A stretch of 64,000 nucleotides of DNA, taken from assembly GCA_038093975.1 (NCBI GenBank), contig JBBPTG010000011.1, positions 62,001 to 126,000 of the forward strand, in the 5' to 3' direction. Positions within the stretch are counted from its first letter, which is position 1. Each line of letters opens with the position of its first letter. The translations under genes were made by a program, and so were the position numbers. Source of the DNA: Chalciporus piperatus (Eukaryota; Basidiomycota; Agaricomycetes; Boletales; Boletaceae). Below are positions 10,760-22,099 of this stretch, in pieces. The notes beneath the pieces were generated by a model that searched no databases, was not told the DNA's origin, and was given only the letters and a program-made list of their open reading frames with translations.

Positions 10760-12446
10760 ATGACTATTGAACTAGATCTCGACGCGTCTGTGGCAGAATC
10801 GAGCACTCGGAGAGCCCTTGTGGATATCTCACTCGCAGTAGCCAAGTGCAAGAAAATTGTGGTCGTCACTGGAGCCGGCATCTCGTGCTCGTGCGGGATA
10901 CCGGTAGGTCCTCGTCCGAGATTGTCCTGGGCTCGACTAAGTGACATTTCTGCAGGATTTCCGCTCGTCCGATGGCTTATATGCCCTCGTGAAGCAGCAA
11001 CACCCCAACGTCGTGCTGAAGGGTCGTGACCTCTTCGACGCGTCGCTATTTCGCGACCCCGTATCAACTTCTATATTCTATACCTTTATATCCCAGTTGA
11101 AGCGTCGCATCGACTCTGCCACACCCACACCCACGCATCTCTTCATCAAAACCCTCGACTCAAAACAAAAGCTGCTGCGTTCATACACGCAGAACATCGA
11201 TGGGTTCGAGGAGAAGGTTGGACTTCGCGGTAGCTCGTGTCAGGAAGCAAAAACCTCGGGCAAAGGGAAGTCAAAATTGAAGGCCACGGAAGTCCGGAAT
11301 GTCCAACTCCACGGAGACGTCCATCGCGTGCGTTGTACGCTGTGTTCCCTGGACGTGCCATGCACGGAGGATTTCCTGTGTAAATTTAATAAAGGGGAGG
11401 CTCCGGACTGTCCAGAGTGCACCTTACGTTGTGAGTCAACCTCTCTTCTCCAACTGTGTAAAATGATCGAGCGCTCGTTCATCAGCGGAAGCACGCGTTG
11501 CGAGGTCAGCTCGGCCTCTGAAAGTTGGCACTCTTCGCCCGGCCATAGTGCTATATGATGAAGTACATCCATTTGGGGACGATATCGGCTCGATCCAGAC
11601 TCGGGATATTTCCCGGAAACCTGATATGCTCATCATTATGGGTACCTCTCTGAAGGTCCATGGCCTGAAGAAGCTCGTGAAGGATTTCGCCAAAGCTGTC
11701 CATGCCGCAGGCACAACATCGACGACAGGCACTCACAGATCGGCCAAAGCCTGGCAGGGCAAGGTCGTCTTTGTGAACAAAACCCCACCTGGGAGCGAAT
11801 GGGCGGATGTTATCGACTATCACATTTCTGGGGAAACCGATCGATGGGTAGAAAAGGTCCTTGAGGATTGGAAAAAGCTCCGGCCGTCGGACTGGGAGGT
11901 TCAGCAAACGTTGGACGTTGATGGGGTATTCAGGGTCGTGAAGGATCCACAACCAGCGGTTCCAGCAAAGACAAAACGTAAGCTCAAATTTGTCCATGGG
12001 ATTCTTCAGCTGACCAGCACATTGCAGCGATACGCCGGCGGAAATCTTTTGTGGAGAAAGCGCGTCGGGATGACGAAACAGTGCCTTCCGCTGTTCCGCC
12101 CTTCAAGCCAGTGTCGAGTGCTCCATCGTCACCCGTCAAACGGCGACAAACGGCTTGCCACTATTCCGAGATCGAGTCAAGTCCCAGGAAAAGAAAAGAC
12201 GTATCCGGGACCTCTAGCTGCCTGGAAGAACTGGAGATCGCAGAGAGACGGCTTCTCTTCCAGGACACGACGAATTCCGCCTCACAGCTGGACAACCCTA
12301 ACGTGAGTGAACCCCAGCCCTGGAAGACGTCTGAGCGCCGGACAAGGATTCGGACGTTATCAAAAGAAGTGTCTGCCAAAGTGCCGAGAACAAGAAGCAT
12401 CACACGACCGAACGCACAGATGTGGGTAGAGATCAAGAAGACATAA
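10760..12446 (+). CDS. NAD-dependent deacetylase, Hst3/Hst4-type sirtuin
   Basis: This sirtuin removes acetyl groups from lysines using NAD. The Hst3/Hst4 subgroup acts in the nucleus on histone H3 Lys56 and protects the genome. Four exons (10760-10903, 10956-11430, 11510-11977, 12028-12446) give 501 residues. The NAD-binding site is clear: VVVTGAGISCSCGIPDFRS, then SYTQNIDGFEEKVG and the catalytic His in VQLHGDVHRVRC. Zinc ligands are the pairs CTLC and CPEC. VLYDEVHPFGDD, LIIMGTSLKVHGLKKLVK and VVFVNKTPP complete the Rossmann half. LKVHG after GTSL and the long inserts place it with Hst3/Hst4 rather than Sir2. Residues 370-501 are basic and disordered, with likely nuclear signals (KRRQ, PRKRK). 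The assignment of the histone target is by family, not from sequence. Confidence 0.92.
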
Positions 12447-12686
12447 ATACAGCCACGCACACTAGATTGTATAGTAGTCGATTGTACTCTAATTGTACAT
12501 CATATAATGCCTGTCAACTCGTACCTAGGCTCGAGACGCTTTTTATTTCGGACTGTCGAGTTGACTCCCGTCGTCGAGCGTCGAGAAGTGGAGGTAAGCT
12601 GGTACTAGATCTACAAGGCAGCAAGAAAAAAACATGACGCGTAACGCGTAACGGCCCACCGTCCCTCGCGCATACACCCAACCTGC

Positions 12687-13372
12687 TTACTCACTAATCA
12701 ATTCGGACACGCTCCAGTCCTCAAATGAACCATCTGGGAGATACCGTCGGATGATCAGAGGAATTTTTCGTTGTGAGAGCTCCTTGATGGCAATCTGCAA
12801 GGCATCCGTTTCGCCATCTAGGGGAACGAGAACGGGGGCATTCATGCTTTGCGGTGGTCAGTGCGTAAAGTCGAGCAATGGGGTGAATAAACGCAGACTT
12901 GCCTGATTTGCAACGCCCGAGTCCCCAGTATTCGTGCTCGCTCGTACTTGGTCAGATATGGGGTCGTCACTCTGACCTTGTTTGGCTGCCTTTCACCCTG
13001 CAAACTAAAAGGAGGCTGCTGGGGTGCCTGGTCTTCTCCATTCCCCATCTCTTGATCATGGTCCGCACCGTTGACGCCATTTGGATGAGAAACCTCCCCG
13101 CTGGCGTCCTCCCCCTGTTCGCCACCCTGTTCGCCACCTTGTTCGCCTTCCGGCACCTCGGTCGCTAAGAGATCATAGCCCTCATCCTATTTGAACGTGA
13201 ACATAGAATAATCCTATCTACTGTGGCACGCACGAAGGCACCGTCATTATAACTACGAGAAAATTGTTCAATGATGCAGCATGGTAGCATGAGAGATGAG
13301 TACAGACCTCGGACCATCGTAGTCATAATCATCCCCTCCACCTCCACCTCCGCCGTAGCCGTCGTCGGACAT
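12687..13372 (-). CDS. RPB6: RNA polymerase I/II/III shared subunit Rpb6 (RPABC2)
   Basis: Rpb6 is a small subunit common to the three nuclear RNA polymerases; it clamps the largest subunit and supports assembly. The C-terminal domain is textbook: [22 protein letters not shown], then [18 protein letters not shown], then [18 protein letters not shown] and the end WSVSELISE. Exons are 13304-13372, 12903-13186 and 12687-12846, 170 residues in all. The last intron (12847-12902) is GC-AG with donor GCAAGT; no GT alternative restores the frame. The first donor (GTACTC, 13303) is the only in-phase choice I found and is less certain. The N-terminal part is acidic and Gly-rich, starting [12 protein letters not shown], and has a short repeat, [12 protein letters not shown]. 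The gene is convergent with the sirtuin gene, with 240 bases between their stops. Confidence 0.93.
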
Positions 13373-14546
13373 TCTATGTGGATATCTTTACAGGGTTTTC
13401 TCGAGTAACGAAACTTGAAGTTGGGAGAGACGAGAGCTGGATGAATGACGTCTTACGTAAGGATGGCAGTTGCTTCTTTTGCCTTCTCCGATGCATCGCG
13501 AGCTGTCGTTCAACTAGTACTAATTTAACCCTCCGTCGTTCGTTTAGGAATGAAAGGAAATTCTCTCTACTTGTCTGACCGAGGACGTCTCGTTATCCTC
13601 GAGCTCGGTACCTTGAAGCTCGCAGGTGAGTTTTTTGGAAATTGTCGATGGTACAGCACTCACCGGCAGTTGGGCATGATCTGCGTCCCCGAATTCATAG
13701 AATTGAACTTGGTATCGATCCATCAATCTCGAAGTGTCAAGCCTGGTCGATCAATCGATCTACTAATTCCATCTCTGGACTCCTTTATTTGAAGCCTTGT
13801 CGATCTGTGTCCCTGTGATCGACACCAACAGCCAGTGCAGCCATACACAATATATCGGCGAAAAACATTCAGCTTCATACGGGTCATGAGATAGATTCGT
13901 TCAACCAACCATGGATGAAATCAACGGGACGTATGGCTTCTGAGCTATTCAAGGATCACTCAAGTCCGAACGATTTGCTGGGAAGTATGGTTGTCTTATT
14001 GGCTTATTTGTTGAGAATGACGAGCTGATTGTTCCTTTTGAACGTTACCAGACGTGTGGACTGTTTGTGCCACCAAAATTTGGGGATTTGATTCAGCCTC
14101 CCTGCTGGATCTTCTATCGACAGCTATCGACAGTTCTCGAGCCGTAAGTAGCTAAAGAGTAACCTTTACCAGGTCTTTATGCTTCCCGTGGTTGTCAGTG
14201 CGGGAAGTTCCTGATGGTAGTCGGGTTCGGTTCCACCTTTCCTCGATGTTTTCGGAGGACAGATCGTATAATTTCAAGAGAGAAGTGTGCAGAAATGTAT
14301 AGAGTGACTAACCACCTCTCATGAATTTGCACCTTTCACCGAAGATTAATATTGATCGCCGACAGCCCCGCTAACTGACGCGCCGAAGTGTAGTTTCTAG
14401 TGTGAATATGACAGACATATTCCTGAATGTCGCGACGCCACTTTGAGCGATTGCTCTACGTCTCTCATACTCTCTTGGTTTGCACCTTCGTTCAAGGCTG
14501 CAACACATTTCCAAGTACAACTTAACCTTCACATTCACAGCTTACT
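13373..14546. other. Intergenic, 1.17 kb
   Basis: This lies between the divergent RPB6 and RRM-protein genes. I see only short frames without family resemblance. The stretch just before 14547 is pyrimidine-rich with CACATTC/ACATTTCC words, as expected of a fungal promoter. There are no tRNA, repeat or transposon signatures. Confidence 0.4.
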
Positions 14547-17500
14547 ATGCCCCAACAAAAGTTGGGACGCTCGTGGGGAACTCGCTTCGATTCCCTGACA
14601 TCCTCCGAATCACTTTCCTCGATTGCTGACAGTGTGGTAGAGAGCTCGCACCGCGCGGTTTCCCCGCCGCGTGGCACCTCGAACGACGAGGGTCATAGTA
14701 CCCAGGATCCCCATGACAAGATCGTTCAGGACGCGAGTATCTTCATCGGAAGGTACGTGACGAATTCTTGCGAACGCGCTCTCGGTTGATCAAGTCTGCC
14801 TCCAGCTTGCCCTCCAACATTGATCATATGGAATTAATGAACATGTTAACCCACCATCTTTCTGATCACCCCGAAGTTCAGAGTGTCAAAGTCGTTCGCG
14901 ATTCGAAAGGTGGAACCTGTGCATTCATTCAGTGTCAGGTTGGCCTTCTGATATCATTCCTCGTCTTGATTTCTGACCGTCTCCGACCGTAGGACCCCGA
15001 AGCAGCTTCTACGCTCATGAATAATCTTCATTCATCTCCACCACAGCCGTTCTTGGGTCGATACCTACGATATGAGCCGGCACGTGCATTCAGGACGCTG
15101 CTCATCTCATACAGGTGAGAGATGTCTTTCAACTGCAATCCCTCCATATATGCGTGTATTTTCGCGCATATATGCGCTACGACCTCACTGTGACTCACGT
15201 AACGTATCTTGCTTATGTTGTAGGAGTCCCAGACAGTATATTCGCCAGAGAGAGGCCTCGAGGAAAGGGAATTTGACGCTTGAGAAGCAGAATTTCATTG
15301 AACTTGAGTTACCCAACGCGATGAGGATTGTCAGGACGCCAGGAACGAAGTAAGATTCCGTCTGCTGTCCGTTTGAACCTCTCACCCGACGATTTTCACC
15401 TAGGCAGTTGACCATCCTATATAACGCCGACGCTCTGGATAACCCACCTGCTGGAGGGGTAGACTCAGGTTTATTACTTATACCTCTCCTTTACGACGCC
15501 GAGGTAATTCTATATTTCGGACGCGCCACTTGGCTCATACTTGAGTACAGTCACTTATGCAGATTGCCTCTGTGTTCGGCAATGTCGAGTACTTCGGCCC
15601 TTTCGCGTACGGAGATGACGATGGCCAACCATCGGTGAACTTTCCACCACCTCATGATGCCCCCCGATATCCAGTCATGGATTCTGGGTGCTGGAGAGTA
15701 AAATGGGCAAACAGAGACGACTGCGTTAGTGCTCTCGTGGTGAGTCGACCGATTTCAGTACTCGTGCGGATTGATTCATTGGACAATCAAAGACACTTCG
15801 TCGGATTCCTCATTTGACTGTTACATGGGCCCATCAAGCGAGTATGCCACCTCGCGAGCAAAAGCCCTACAACAATGCGCGTGCGTTATCCGCCGTCCAT
15901 TCATGGCGCGGTCGCCCAGTAGGCTATGGGATGCGCTCGTCCTCGGCTTTCCTTCCACCAAGCCATACATTTCCAGCCCGACACGGCGATGCCGAAGGCG
16001 CCTCTGTCGTCCGACATCGTCCCGACGACAACGCTGTCGATCCTTCGCTTCCTCCAAGTCCCGGAGAGAAAATATGGAGTCAGGAAGCGGACGCTGTAGC
16101 AAACAGCAGGGCCACGCTTCTCTCTCGTTCAGCTCGACCGAGAGCACTTTCTCTGACACACGCTCGTCCTCAGCCAAATGTATCACTTCCCTCCCGAGAG
16201 TCTACTGGGCAGCTGTCCTTCATGACATGGGAGTCGTCTAATCGGACTCGATGGACTAACCATGCCGAGTCCTTGGGGCTCAAAAATAGTTCAAGGTTGG
16301 TAATTTGCACCACGTCCAAGCGTCTATAACATTCCTTGTGCAGTATGGCAGGGTCAGCTTTTAATACCTCACCATTCCTCGGCCCGCACAAAACCGTGTC
16401 CTCAGATAGCAGCTATCATGTGGACGACGGCCAAGAAATTGCAACCGGTGTCTCCCCGACTCCTGAGTTGGGGACCTCTTCTACCACGCTGAGAACGCCG
16501 GGGTCACTGATGCTTCGGATACCGACTAGTGCTAGCTACATGGGAGACTTCCAAAGCGCGTCTTTCAGTGGGTTTGAGAGCCAAGGCTCCCTTTCGCTCT
16601 CGCAGGAGAAACGGGAGGCTGCTGTTGTCGACCCTACAACAATCTTTGTTGGTGGTCTCGAAATGTTTGGTCCCAATGCCTGGGATGAGGCTAAAGTCAG
16701 GGCTTTGTTCTCGAAATATGGAGTAATTGAGACGGTCAGAGTTATCCGACCAAGTGAGATTTATTTTTCTCGCTCTGTTCATTGCCTCATCACCGTTTCA
16801 GGCAATAAACGATCTGCATTTGCGTTTGTAAAGTTCAATAATACAGAGTCCCCTGCGAGGGCTGTGAAGGGAGAGGTCGGTCGAAAATCAACTTGACTGC
16901 CTGTATGCCTGAAATCAATTTTCAGCACAATCGAATCCTTGATGGTCGCCTGATTCGTGTGCAGCTCCGAGATTGGAATCCGACTTACCGCCCTCCATGG
17001 CGATTCGGACCAGGACCGAGGCGGGAGTTGGATTCGCAGTCACTCGGTGACGAGTTTAGTGTGGATTCGACCCTTTCCGGACCTGGCATCATCAACATCG
17101 CTACCCAAATATCGAATCTACAACTCACGGACACGCCAACTCAACACGCCACGCCTTTTGTTGATGAAAGTTGTGACCTGAACGAAGTGGAGGACGTGGC
17201 CAAAATTCCACAGCCGGGAGTTCCTTCCCAAATAACGCCCGACAAGCCTGAGTTCAGCTTCAACGACATTCAGAAGACCGAAAATTCTATGAACATCAAA
17301 CAAACCGAGTCCGTTTCCCCTGATACTACGCGTGTGTCTCCCCATAATCCTGTGGGTCCACCCACTGTGTTAACACCCCCGTATTCTGGACCCTCGGTCC
17401 AGTACTATCACGGATGGATTCCAAGCTACGCCCCCCATTTACCGTATCAGATTCCCTTCCCAGGACAACCCTACCCGACCTACGCCTTCCCTCCACCCGT

Positions 17501-18374
17501 AACTGCCACTGTTCCTCAGGGTGGCGGGTCAGATGTCACCGGAGCGCCTTCGAGTACTCCTGTTCCTTTTGGACCACCTGCCGTGCCATATCCAGTATGT
17601 ATTTGACTCCTGTTCTTACCTCTCTCTCAACCATTATTGTAGGCATTTGCCCCTTATCCGCCTCCACCCAGTCAGGCTTCAGAGTCCGGTCCAGGTGGTC
17701 CCGGCCCTCTGGGAGTCACCAATAATCCTGCGGTGCTTCACGCGCAAGCTCCCCTGATCCCTACCGGATTCATCCAAGGCGATCAGGGAATGCTTGTTCC
17801 CGTCTACCCTCCCGATGCATTGAATCAGTATATGGCAGGGAATCAGGAGTCGGGGCAAGCACCCGTCAATACTTCGGGATCCACCGACGGGCAACTCCCA
17901 GTGGCCTGGAGGGCATACCCTCCACCCATCGCTCCCATTCGCCCACAGGCAGTGATCTTTCACCCATACATTAATCCGCCGATGCCGCTTGCGCCTCCAG
18001 GTCATCCGCAGATGGGCGCATGGATGCCAGGTCATGCGTGGCATGGAGCTCCACCACAGTTAGGGAACCCACCTCCTACTCGCCGATTCTCGTCTTCGCC
18101 CTCTGGAGGACCTCCCACGCTCGCGATAGGCCCAAATTTCGAGCGTCACGGTAATTTGCCGCCTCGTCGCCAGTATCGTCGAGACAACCATAATCAGTAT
18201 CATAAGCATAACTTCAATCGTGGCGGAAACGGGCGATTCGGCAAAGCTTCTTTCGACTCTTTGCGATCCCCGTCTGACATTCAGCAGGTATCGGTTCCTC
18301 AGACTGCTTCACCTGACGTCCCCGTAGATGGTGGTTGGCAGCAGTGGAGCACGGAGCAAGGCAACCTTCCTTGA
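14547..18374 (+). CDS. RNA-binding protein with RRM domains and Pro-rich tail
   Basis: Eleven exons (14547-14752, 14806-14938, 14993-15114, 15224-15349, 15404-15503, 15563-15739, 15793-16295, 16344-16753, 16802-16875, 16926-17594, 17643-18374) give 1083 residues. A first RRM starts at about residue 64: ASIFIGSLPSNIDHMEL is RNP2 and GGTCAFIQCQ is RNP1. A second, degenerate RRM-like region follows (RTLLISYR...). The best domain is at about residues 555-650: TTIFVGGLEMFGPNAWDEAK, then RSAFAFVKFNN, closing with GRLIRVQLRDWNP. Between them lies a 200-residue Ser/Arg-rich linker. The last 400 residues are Pro/Gly/Tyr/Gln-rich, ending in an RNA-friendly basic stretch (RRQYRRDNHNQYHKHNFNRGG). This suggests an mRNA-binding regulator, but the exact target and orthologue are unknown. 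The architecture is reminiscent of multi-RRM fungal regulators such as Mei2 or Nrd1-type proteins, without a firm match. Confidence 0.85.
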
Positions 18375-19690
18375 TTGTCTTTGGTTTCCTCTATCTACCT
18401 TCGTACCCTCTCCTTGAACACGTTCGTACTATTTTCAAAATCCTCTTCGAAAACATTCAAAAATACTTGAACATCATGTCTGTTTTTCTTTCGTTCATAA
18501 CGATCCATTGCACCTTCGTTGGTTTCACACATAGACCGTGATTTCTTTCCCCCGACCTTCAGCATGCATTCGTTCCCTGCGCTCCTGTTGTAGTACAGAC
18601 TTGGTACCGACACGCTCCTTTCAATCGTTGCGCTCGATATGTGCGCCAGTTCCCTGAAGTACTACTGTGCGCGCGCCGACTTTCGGATTCGCAGTCTTGG
18701 CCTAAATAACTTTCAAGTAATTCGCTCGACAACCCGTGCGCGCGTTGGGGATATTGGCTCACGCAAAGCTGCCGGTGGGGACGCCGGCAAGACTCTCCGG
18801 GAACGTGTCAAGGTTCCCCCGGATCGACCATTGGCACAAGCCAGTCGGTTTGCAGGGCCGTGTGGATGTGGATGGAAGAACCCACGGAGAACAATTGCCT
18901 TTGGCTCAACGCTCGACTTCCAAGAAGCTACTAGAGTACCTTTAGATCGCTATGGGCGGTGGTATCAGCCCTCCCACACGTACTCGAGCACGTCCAAAGC
19001 CATCGATGTCTGACGCAAGTTGATCTTACTTTTATTCGAAAAGCACCTCAAGGACTAACAACTGGATCGAAAGAGCACTCGTAGTCGAGTGAATAGTATC
19101 AACGGTCGATCACTGGCCTGGGATCTGCAGATCTCGGCGGACTTGGGAAACCTCCGCCGCCCTACGGCAGCCAAAGTTGGTCCGATATGGCTTTGCCCAA
19201 AAAATGAAATAGAACACATCAACTGTCCTGTAGAATCGAAGCAAGGTATACGTTATCGGAAAGAAACCATATGTATCATGTGAAGGTGGTGCTATGAAGC
19301 AAGAATCTTGATTATAGTGGAATCGTTCCGTTGCGGGGTATGCGAATGGTTCTGAGACAAGTGAAATGTGATGCAATGAATGATCGTGAACATGGTCATC
19401 TGCAGGATCTCCGGGTCAGCGTGGGCTTCGACAGAGAGTAGTACCAAAAGGCCAACGAACGTGAAATCATGAAATACAGTCGTTGCAAATGCACGGGAGT
19501 GGAGGGGAATGATTAGGTCGAGAGACAGTAAAAGTTAGATCGGTATCAAATTAGGCGGTGTAGAACGTAATCCTGCGTTGTACACTGAAAACCCTCGTAA
19601 GTCCGAGCAGTGAACGACAGTCAGCTGACAGCTCACCTTTTACAAACAGAGAAGACAAGGGAGTCATGAAATGTGGGAATTTCGCCATTG
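18375..19690. other. Intergenic, 1.3 kb, with possible small gene
   Basis: Apart from the 18.7-18.9 kb frame listed separately there is no convincing gene. The part from 19.0 to 19.69 kb is AT-rich for this window and lacks extended frames; it is probably 3' flank of the minus-strand gene that ends at 19691. Confidence 0.4.
18721..18945 (+). CDS. Possible small gene or gene fragment, unrecognised
   Basis: A frame of about 70 codons has strongly C/G-ending codons and ordered-looking sequence (KLPVGTPARLSGNVSRFPRI, then DHWHKPVGLQGRVDVDG). It lacks a good ATG; a stop lies at 18718, so an upstream exon would be needed, and I could not find a clean splice. It stops at 18945. It may be an exon of a short gene, a fragment, or chance. 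I do not recognise the sequence. Confidence 0.22.
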   Translation, partial: FARQPVRALGILAHAKLPVGTPARLSGNVSRFPRIDHWHKPVGLQGRVDVDGRTHGEQLPLAQRSTSKKLLEYL

Positions 19691-21469
19691 CTATGTTCGT
19701 TTCTTTCCTGAGATCCAGGATAAATGTACACTGTCAGCCCCGGCGATTTGGACTTTGGCGCGCACACGACAGACCTAGAAGGTTGATGAGACGTTTAGGA
19801 AAAGTACGAGCACAAAAGTTCCTGAACGCACCGTGTCTGCGACCTCTGCCTTCTGAAAGGTGATGTGTAGATCACCGTTGGGCATCCGAGTGATCTGCTC
19901 AACTTCACCGAAAGACTGGATCAATTGGTGAGGGGAATTCATATAACAACTTTTGGACACTCCATACCTGACACCACTTTTGAATAGCTTCCAATCGCCT
20001 TGTGTCATTCCGTGCTATACCACCGACGACGAGCTTCTTCTTCCTGGTTTGTCTTGGGCTGCCTAACGAGGACAGAGAGAGGCGATGCCCCTTGCCGCCA
20101 TACAAAACATGTGGCTGCGAATCGTCCGGCTCTTCTACGAAGATCTGATTTAGAGCCCCTGACTGATTTGGTCGATGCTTGGAAGCGAAAGATGAGCGAA
20201 TCGTTCCAGCTTTGGGTGACAGGGAGAACGAGACCGCTCGTGGCTCTGGCAAGTGTGGCGCAGAAGCAAGAGGTAGTGGCCACAGTACCGGCGACGATAC
20301 TGAGCCGCCATCACTTTTGAATGACGACGTTACGCCCGTATGTGAACGGGCGCGGAGCGAACCAAACAGGGAGGACGACTTGGATGTTGGTATGGATGGT
20401 ACAGGAGAATCGCCATCCTCCATCGTAGTCGGCGCGGTTGTTGATGAACAAGTGTTAGCGGAAGACATACTAGGCCGTGACTGATCGAGAAGAGAGTCGC
20501 CAGGGCTTAAATGTGCCTCTGGCACAGATGGGGATGAAAAATGACCCAGAACACTGGGACGCCACCTCCAAGAATTGGGGCGTTGGCTCAGAGAAATCTG
20601 AAGGTCAGGGGATGGCGAGGTTTGGACGCTGGCACTTCTGGCGTGGCGAGATGGACTGCTTGCGGCTGAGGTAAGATCACTACGGGAAGTTCTATGGAAC
20701 ATGGATAATCGAGAGGGACTGCGGGATGCTGTTGTCGTTGGAGAGGGTGATACAGAACGTCTGGAGATATGAAGGTGTCGTAAAGATTGAGGAGTATTGA
20801 GTCGAATTGTTGATCGGGGGCTAGCTATATATTCTGACTCCGTGGCGTCGTCTGATGGCTATAGTTGGTACATGAGGGGACGAATGAACACGAAGGTCAA
20901 CGTTACGAACCTGTTCATGATGAGATGTTTGTGGCGGACATTCGAGGGCAACGCTGTCGTCGACAACGACATAGTCATGCATGCTATCAGCATCGCCCAT
21001 ACTGCGGCGGACAGCTGCCATGCTCATGTGAGGGTAGGCAAGGTATGGGTTGCTCTGAGTGCCAACTGGATCGACCTCTGAAAGGTCCAGGACGTCTGAT
21101 CCGGTGGAAGGGGCTGGTTGAATCTGGAGCTCCAAAAGCCAACGGGAGAGACGACTTGAGCGACGGCGAAGGGAGTGAGTTGGTTGCTGTGGAGGGTCGG
21201 TATCAGTGGGGGGAGAAGCGCGTGCGAACGCGTCGTTTCTGCGGACGGTCATGGTGGAGGAGGGAGAGCCAGCGCGGAGTGAGGAGCTGTCCCCTGGGAG
21301 GAAACAAATGAGGACGGGTTGATATAAGTAGGATGTGAATTTACATACGAGAATTAAGATGGCGGGATACTGAGTGATTGATGTCATTACAAAGGGTTGG
21401 AGTAGCCGACTTGGGTGAAATCGATGTGGAGCCGAGAGACAGCGAAAGCTGCTCGAGGTCGATGGACAT
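19691..21469 (-). CDS. Uncharacterised Ser-rich protein
   Basis: The function is not recognised. Five exons (21349-21469, 20907-21293, 20824-19968, 19915-19832, 19774-19691) join without a break to 510 residues. The start MSIDLEQLSLSLG at 21469 is chosen because it is the ATG that splices in phase (donor GTATGT) to the next exon. Most of the protein is Ser/Pro/Thr-rich and likely disordered (RRSSRLSRWLLELQIQP, SRSPSRLSMFHRTSRSDL, then SSLFGSLRARSHTGVTSSF). The C-terminal 80 residues look folded and conserved: KLVVGGIARNDTRRLEAIQ-KW, SFGEVEQITRMPNGDLHI and a final VCRVRAKVQIAGADSVHLSWI. The strand alternation in that last part suggests a small beta-rich or RRM-like fold. All splice sites are canonical GT-AG. 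A weak intron (20825-20906) is the least certain part. Confidence 0.72.
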
Positions 21470-21602
21470 CTGAATCGACGAGGTTCGAAAGAATCGGACC
21501 TCGAGGTAGAGTACACAATATATCGCTCAAAACCCGCTGAGAAAAAAGGTCGAGATTAGAATGATCACAAGCCAAGAAAGATGTGATGTCTGTCGTGAAA
21601 AC

Positions 21603-22060
21603 TCATGTAACAAAGCAAGCTATCAACGCTTGTATGAACGAGGCGGGAAAAGTCAACTTCAAGTCCAACATGCCGCCGCATCTACTGTACAACACATCCA
21701 TATCTGGAGAAACGTGTAAAATGTTACGGCATACTCACCCGAAGGCATGCACGATGGCCAGCGAGGAAGCGTTCCCTCTACTGGCTTTCCTGACCACGAT
21801 AACGAGCCTTTCATGCTCGTGCGGGGCCTGCACTCGAGGCGAGGGCTGCTCGAACGCCGTGAGTCAATTCGGGTTGAATTCGTCGGGTCGCTTGATCCTG
21901 ACTTGCTCATCTCGCACTCAATTGCGGGACTTTTTGTCAACGGCGAAGTCTTCCAAAATAATTTACATTCGGCTTGTCTCCGCACTGCCTTCGCCTGCGA
22001 TCCTCTGTGATCTTGAGACTCCGAGGACGCCGAAATCGACGGAACGTGAAGCATCGTCAA
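21603..22060 (-). CDS. Doubtful small gene between CFD1 and the Ser-rich gene
   Basis: The minus strand shows a strong donor (G|GTGAGTATG near 21741) and an acceptor TTTCTCCAG, after which a protein-like frame runs to a stop at 21603 (DMDVLYSRCGGMLDLKLTF, then ASFIQALIACFVT). The upstream frame (21747-22060) is open but low in structure. An 87-codon plus-strand frame at 21747-22010 competes and has equally good codon texture. I cannot tell which strand is coding, or whether either is. The piece could also be 3' UTR of CFD1. Confidence 0.25.
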
Positions 22061-22099
22061 GCTGCATGGAATCTAATTTCGACACACCGATCTAGAAAT

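Noticed and set aside
12636..12652. Double ACGCGT-like words as MBF promoter sites
   Set aside because: They lie between two convergent 3' ends, not in a promoter.
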